A program made the translations under genes and the position numbers. Shown here in pieces: positions 58,744-64,000 of a DNA stretch of 64,000 nt. The DNA is from Eriocheir sinensis (lineage: Eukaryota; Arthropoda; Malacostraca; Decapoda; Varunidae): the NCBI RefSeq assembly GCF_024679095.1, contig NW_026111821.1, positions 174,744-238,743 on the forward strand, in the 5' to 3' direction. Each line of letters begins with the position of its first letter. The first letter of the stretch is position 1. The notes under the pieces were generated by a model. That model had not been told where the DNA came from and did no database searches. It saw only the letters and a list, made by a program, of their open reading frames with translations.

Positions 58744-60008
58744 CTCTCTTAACTGACTTTTGGTCATCCTCTCTTAGCCGTTTCGGTGAAACTTTCTCTG
58801 TTGCGCTAGACATATCGAAACCCTTCGCTAGAGTCTGGCACCAGTCTTTGCTTCCTAAACTGCCCTTTTTCGGATTCTATCCCTCTCTCTGTTCCTTTAT
58901 CTCCAGTTTCCTTTCCGGCCTTTCTATCTCTGCGGTGGTAGACGGTCACTGCTCTTCCCCAAAATCTATCAACAGTGGCGTTCCACAGGGGTCTGTCCTC
59001 TCTTCCTGTTATTCATCAATGATCTTCTTTCCATAACAAACTGTCCTGTCCATTCATACGCCGACGACTCCACTCTGCATTATTTAACTTCTTTCAATAG
59101 AAGACCCACACAACAGGAAGTACACGACTCCAGACTGGAGGCTGCAGAACGCTTAACCTCAGACCTTGCTATCATTTCCGATTGGGGCAGAAGGAACCTT
59201 GTGTCCTTCAATACCTCAAAAACTCAATTTCTCCACCTATCAACTCGACACAATCTTCCAAACACCTATCCCCTATTCTTCGACAACACTCAGCTGTCAC
59301 CTTCTTCAACATTAAACATCCTTGGTCTAACCTTAACTTAAAATCTCAACTGGAAACTTCATATCTCCTCTCTTGCTAAATCAGCTTCCTCGAGGTTGGG
59401 CGTTCTGTATCGTCTCCGCCAGTTCTTCTCCCCCGCACATTTGCTATCCATATACAGGGGCCTTGTCCGCCCTCGTATGGAGTATGCATCTCACGTGTGG
59501 GGGGGCTCCACTCACACAGCTCTTCTGGACAGAGTGGAGTCTAAGGCTCTTCGTCTCATCAGCTCTCCTCTTCCTACTGATAGTCTTCTACCTCTTGAAT
59601 TCTGCCGCGATGTTGCCTCTCTTTCTATTTTCTATCGATATTTCCATGCTGACTGCTCTTCTGAACTTGCTAACTGCATCCCTCACCCCCTCCCGCGGCC
59701 CCGCAGCACACGACTTTCTACTCATGCTCATCCCTACACTGTCCAAACCCCTTATGCAAGAGTTAACTAGCATCTTCACTCTTTCATCCCTCACGCTGGT
59801 AAACTCTTCCTTCACCTGTATTTCCTCCTGCCTACGACTTGAACTCTTTCAAGTGGAGGGTATCAGGACACCTCTCCTCCCGAAATTGATATTTCTTTCA
59901 GCCACCTCTTTTAATTATTTTTTAGGAGCAGCGAGTAGCGGGCTTTTTTTTTATTATTGTTTCCTTTTTTGTGCCCTTGAGCTGCCTCCTTAGTTGTAAA
60001 AAAAAATA
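58744..60008 (+). mobile_element. LINE-J copy 2
   Basis: A plus-strand copy of the 7.6-10.2 kb element, from the RT fingers to the 3' end. Sense order: SSLSRFGETFSVALDISKPF (58765-58825), SGLSISAVVDGHCSS, SINSGVPQGSVLS, then in a shifted frame SYADDSTLHY with the catalytic YADD at 59057-59068. RLEAAERLTSDL follows, then LGVLYRLRQFFSP (59396) and VRPRMEYASHVWGG. The 3'UTR contains GGAGCAGCGAGTAGCGGGC (59922-59941) and ends in an A-run at 60008. Both catalytic aspartates are kept, but three or more frame changes break the protein. Confidence 0.9.
59396..59770 (+). pseudogene. LINE-J copy 2 RT C-terminal frame
   Basis: A 124-codon frame with VLYRLRQFFSPAHLLSIYRG, LVRPRMEYASHVWGG, a STHTALLDRVESKALRL block and YRYFHADCSSELANC. 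It covers the RT thumb and the conserved C-terminal region. It stops at a TAA (about 59768) ahead of an out-of-frame HSFIPHAGKLF continuation. The minus copy at 8250-7690 shows the same blocks. Confidence 0.88.
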
Positions 60009-60517
60009 GGCTTAACATTTCATTATTGATATTCAGCTTCGCCTGTCAGTGACGATAAAAAAAATCATTAACAATACTTAACTTTAACAATTACAGCCGT
60101 ATATATAGCCACTCTAACGATTAATAAGTGCTTATAATAGGTAACGATACTTTTAGAACCTTCATTATAGTTACATGTTGAAGTAATGTTTCTTAAAGCA
60201 CATTCTCCATATTCTTTACATTTTACTAACAATAAACTACTTAACTTAAGGCAGTCACCAGCCAGTCACAAACTTCCACTCAACATACTAAGTGAACTCT
60301 TGACCCCTCGCCCCTTCTTTGTACGTACATCTTTAAATCAGACACCTTTTAATAATTCCCATAATTTTTCACTATCGAACGACATGACACGGCCCTGCAC
60401 AAAGCTATTTTCTGCTCAATAATGTCACCGAAGAATCTTGCGCCCCTCCCTCCCCGCGCTGTCCGTCCTCCGCTTATCCGAAACTATAAATATTGACGGA
60501 AATTGTATATTAACTCA
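60009..60517. other. Unassigned AT-rich stretch
   Basis: No feature recognised. Confidence 0.5.
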
Positions 60518-60542
60518 TCCACCTCCTCCTCCTCCTCCTCCT

Positions 60543-60575
<33 letters not shown>

Positions 60576-60603
60576 ACTCTTCCTCCTCGTCCTCTCCTCC
60601 TAT
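60518..60603. repeat. Impure (TCC)n
   Basis: TCC array with TTCC and ATC changes. Confidence 0.95.
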
Positions 60604-60698
60604 TCCTCTTCCCGATTCCATCCTCCGTCAAGGCCGCCACGGTAAATTTACGTGGTTTGGCTACAGTCCAAGTATTCCTTTAAACTCACTCAGTCACT

Positions 60699-60810
<112 letters not shown>

Positions 60811-60818
60811 AAGCAAAC

Positions 60819-61640
60819 ATGTCTAAATCAAAAATAAAAGATACTGAGATTGAACTAATGAATACAGAAGTAAAGACAACCTATACAATAATTGAGCTTC
60901 TTCAGCAACAAATCAGTGAACTGGAACAACAGAATCAAAGCAACCATTAACCACACGAGGCAACATCAACCATCCCAACTCCCTCCAAGTGTCTCGTGTT
61001 AGGGGAGTTCTATGACGAGTTCTACGCTCTGATCTAGACGACAACTGCTCAGTGAAAACTGTTATTCGTGCGAACATGGACCTACTAAGAAGCTGGGTGA
61101 GTGAGAAACTACAGTCCGTCCCGTCTGGTGTATAATCTACTGTGGTTTATATGACATTCTGGATGCGACGCCTCCGGGAAGTATTCTTGATTGCCTTGGT
61201 TCTTTAATTAGTGACCTCAAAGGAAAAAAAAGTTATATGAAAATATATGTATGCCAGGTTGTACCAGTGCCAGTGTCTCAAGTAGTCCAAGCAAACATAA
61301 GAAATTATAATGAGCATTTACTTAAATGGGGAGATGTAAATGGGGTAACGATAGCAAAAACGGCTCCAGAGTTTACGCTCGGTACTGGAGATGTAGATGA
61401 GTTATATTTTGATGAAGAAAACAGTGAACCTTTAATATTAAACAGACTGGGAGTGATCAAACTCTTGAGCTCTATTGAAAAACAGTGCTCAGGGTTTCGT
61501 CTCTGCAATAACTGGAAAAGTGTCAAGAGATACTCGAGTACCTTCCTTAACAACGACTTCAAGAGTGATAATCTATCTACACAAGGGGGCGACAGACAAT
61601 ACCAACGCCAAGGTACTACAGTGCGTCCCCTCACTGCTCC
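60819..61640 (+). pseudogene. LINE-E ORF1: coiled-coil and SGNH-like remnant
   Basis: ATG at 60819 starts [18 protein letters not shown]. It continues as a heptad-like segment (IIELLQQQISELEQQ) and meets TAA at 60948. Downstream frames give CLVLGEFYDEFY at the place of a GDS block (Ser lost) and IYCGLYDILDA at the place of the second block. Frame 61237-61640 has KIYVCQVVPVPVSQ, YNEHLLKWGDVNGV and LILNRLGVIKLL. This layout parallels esterase-type ORF1 proteins of CR1/L2 LINEs, but the nucleophile and triad are not intact. At least two frame changes and several stops are present. Confidence 0.7.
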
Positions 61641-61749
61641 CTCCACCTGTTCCCCCGCAGCTCCTACCCACAGATTTCCCTCACTGTCACACCCCACATA
61701 CTTCCTGCAGGCTTCTTCCCACCCCAACTTAACGGCTCATTGGCACTCC

Positions 61750-61782
61750 CTCACCAGATCCTCCCAAGGAGGATCTGGTGAG
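61750..61782. repeat. Perfect 15-bp hairpin
   Basis: Left arm CTCACCAGATCCTCC (61750-61764), loop CAA, right arm GGAGGATCTGGTGAG (61768-61782). It lies just upstream of the SINE-A copy 6 insertion. Confidence 0.95.
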
Positions 61783-61798
61783 ATATGGGGAGGCGGTG

Positions 61799-62192
61799 TG
61801 ATATGGGGAGGCGGTGGCTGAACGGATAGAGAGACGGCCCCGCGTTCAGGAGGACGCGAGTTCAATCCCCGACCGGTGCCACCAAGCTGGGATTTTTCAG
61901 CCGCCGCCGAGTGGCTTAAAACTACCCACATGCTGTCCAGAAGACCATCTATCAACCCGGACTCTAGATTCTAGGATTAAAGATGAGCTCCGGGAGGGTA
62001 GCATGAGCCAACGCAAGATGGCGCCACTATAAACACTCGCCTGCGCCAGAAGGGGCTGGGCCGACCATCAGGACCCACCGGGAAGAAGCCTTGAACTGAC
62101 CATCAAGACTCCAGGATCCACCGGGGAGAAGCCTATCGGCGCAACAGGCCAAGACGTAAAAAAAAAAAAAAATAAATAAAAATAAATAAAGA
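61799..62192 (+). mobile_element. SINE-A copy 6, nested in LINE-E
   Basis: GGGGAGGCGGTGGCTGAACGG (box A) and GAGTTCAATCCCC (degenerate box B), then the body with CCGCCGCCGAGTGGC and ATGGCGCCACTATAAACACT. Two 3' blocks (ACCGGGAAGAAG and ACCGGGGAGAAG) precede GACGTAAAA and a poly(A)/AATA tail to 62192. The first bases of the element (GATATGGGGAGGCGGTG) are also duplicated immediately upstream (61782-61798). It splits the ORF1-ORF2 spacer of LINE-E. Confidence 0.93.
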
Positions 62193-62526
62193 GCTCCGCT
62201 GCACTCTCTTAACACATCCGGACAGAGGGCTTCCTCACCCCAGGCACGGTGCCTGACTGGTGCGAGGTTGAGAGGGACGGCCGCAGGTCTGGAACCCACT
62301 CCACCCAGCAATATGCAACATACGTAACACCTTCTACATCTAATAGACCTACCTTTACAAAACAAGTTGTTTCAACAGTGGCGAACACAACCACCGCCAA
62401 ATCAACTGTAGATTTGACCACCAACTGCGATATGAACTATGCCACCGACTAGGGCACAAACATCCATTGTGCCACTACTACAACCAATAGGAACCCGGCG
62501 AAGAAGACAGGGCCAGCAGAAAAAAG

Positions 62527-63590
62527 ATGACGATTGGCCACATCAATGTTCAAAGTATTTCAGGAAACAAGGAAGAAATATATCTATTGATAAAAGAAAG
62601 AAACACAGACGTATTGTGCATAAGTGAAACTTGGTTGTCTTCTGAAACTCCCAATGAACACATTGTAATACCTAACTACATAGTATACAGATGTGATAAA
62701 GGGGAGGTGGCGTATGTATCTATGTGAAGGATATGTATAAGGCTACTCCTGTGAAATTTAACATTATAAGGCCTCAGGGCGTGGAAGAAGTGTGGATGGC
62801 GGTGCAGAGCTGCAAATTCCCTACTGTCATTGTTGGCTGCCTGTACCGACACCTAAAATCTCATTCACACACATATGATTATATTAATGATATTATTAGT
62901 TCTGTAAGTCTAAAAAATAAGTCCTTTTATTTTATGTAATTTTAACGATGATCTTTTATCAAATAACAGTAAGTTGAAGCAAGTCATCGCAAATGCAAAA
63001 TTAACACAAATAAATACTAGACCTGCAAGAGTTACCCCAAGCTCTGCCACTCTGTTAAGTATAATTGTCACCAATAAGTCTCAGTCGGCCATACACTGTG
63101 ATGCAATGCCTTGTCTTGTGTCTGATCACGAATTGGTTATTGTAACGCTAAAATTACAGAAGCCAAAACGACTCCCCACTGTAAGAACATTCCGTGAGTT
63201 GAATACTTATTCCCCAGATATATTTTGTAATCTATTGAGAAAAGAAGTTCATACCCTAAATCAATTTTTTGCTACTAACAACATCGATACACAGGTCAAT
63301 TTACTTACGGAAAGCTTCAATAAGTAATTAAATCAGTGTGCCCCTTCAGTGACTAAAGAAGTTAAGAGACCTTTCGCCCCTTGGATCAACGAAAACATGC
63401 GTGCCTTAATGCAGGAGAGGAACAGGACGCAGACGCATCTCAAGAATGACAGATACAATGTAGATTTACAAGAACAATATAAAACCCTAAAAAAGTAGTC
63501 AAGACGGCACTTCCCAAAGCCAAGACTGAATACTATAACAAAAAACTTGAGGACAACGTGGAGAACGCTGAGGCAACTCGTACCCGCTTA
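62527..63590 (+). pseudogene. LINE-E endonuclease and linker start
   Basis: ATG at 62527: MTIGHINVQSISGNKEEI (Asn block), VLCISETWLS (Glu block) and VIPNYIVYR. A frame loss follows at a GGGGAGG tract (about 62701), then VIVGCLYRHLK (Tyr block). At 62938-62955 a TAA precedes NFNDDLLSNN, in place of the usual GDFN box. LLSIIVTNKS and LVSDHELVIV (Asp-His pair) follow. The linker reads PFAPWINENMRALMQERNRT and stops at about 63500. Frame 62974-63327 is open for 117 codons. Four or more breaks make it non-functional. Confidence 0.85.
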
Positions 63591-63594
63591 TTTT

Positions 63595-63846
63595 AGGTAT
63601 TGCACAAGTGCGGTATCATCATTGTTTAGCTTTTTTTTTACTTTTACTGTTATCCGTAATCTTATTATAGTGTATCCGTGTCTGTTGTACTGCCTAGGAG
63701 TCAGCCATCTAAAATTTCATTACTTTTACAGTTCTTTGCTCAATCTTCCAGATCTCTAGCCTTTAATACACTCATTATAATGTAAGAATAACCATTGTAA
63801 AAGTGGAAAATAAATATCTGATGCTGATTCTGCTTCTGATTCATCC
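63595..63846 (+). other. LINE-E 3'UTR and end
   Basis: T-rich sequence following the linker without any RT, with AATAAA at about 63809-63814. It ends in GATGCTGATTCTGCTTCTGATTC (written here as two TGATTC-like units). Beyond 63846 the sequence shows no recognised feature to the window end. Confidence 0.55.
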
Positions 63847-64000
63847 ACTCTTCCTCCATACGGACGAGAGACAGTACCTGAGCATCCTCTCACCTTTAAA
63901 ACCAGGACGAGCGCAAGGAAAAACCGGGAAAAATTATATTCGGTCAAGTAAAAAGGGAAAAGTTAAGAAACTCCACACATTAATTAAGAAACTTCCCTTT

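Overview
The window reads as non-coding, repeat-saturated DNA from an arthropod, most likely a decapod crustacean (crab or shrimp). This rests on extremely dense and long dinucleotide arrays, which by my rough tally cover about a tenth of the window, and on many non-LTR retrotransposon (LINE) and tRNA-derived SINE fragments of types common in decapod genomes. I found no convincing host protein-coding exon, rRNA gene, functional tRNA gene, CRISPR array or prokaryotic gene. The lineage call is an inference from repeat content.

The retroelements fall into recognisable groups; the names are local to this report. CR1-A (about 50.3-54.1 kb, plus) is the best preserved, with an ORF1 SGNH-esterase followed by AP-endonuclease and reverse transcriptase (RT) with intact catalytic motifs, broken only by one frameshift and one stop. 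CR1-B (18.4-20.95 kb, plus) is a 5'-truncated relative. LINE-J is a Jockey/CR1-superfamily element with a long minus copy (7.6-10.2 kb), a plus copy (58.7-60.0 kb) and two lone 3' tails (25.0 and 56.45 kb). LINE-K is represented by two 3' ends (16.1-17.06 kb minus, 54.77-55.32 kb plus) with an ATT-type tail. LINE-L is represented by two RT fragments (0.17-1.24 kb and 46.27-47.19 kb, both minus). LINE-I (27.3-32.06 kb, minus) carries a zinc-knuckle ORF1, endonuclease, RT fingers and RNase H, but its RT core is missing. LINE-E (60.8-63.85 kb, plus) has an esterase-like ORF1 and an endonuclease joined directly to a 3'UTR, without RT, and holds a nested SINE. SINE-A has six copies, SINE-B one and SINE-C two.

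Between the elements lie microsatellites of CT, GT/CA, AT, ATT and TCC, several local tandem duplications (units near 1 kb, 630 bp, 170 bp and 150 bp) and two minisatellites (units near 65 and 50 bp). A candidate non-autonomous DNA transposon with imperfect terminal inverted repeats lies at 20.98-22.12 kb.

The points most worth a second look are: the strong strand bias of the CT/GA arrays, which CA/GT and TCC/GGA arrays do not share; a 137-bp, about 96 % identical direct repeat bracketing CR1-A; an in-frame poly-serine tract encoded by a TCC microsatellite upstream of the CR1-A esterase; a SINE whose 3' part resembles the end of a CR1-type ORF2; and two different LINEs that lost RT but kept flanking domains. 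Nothing here looks like a new defence or enzymatic system.
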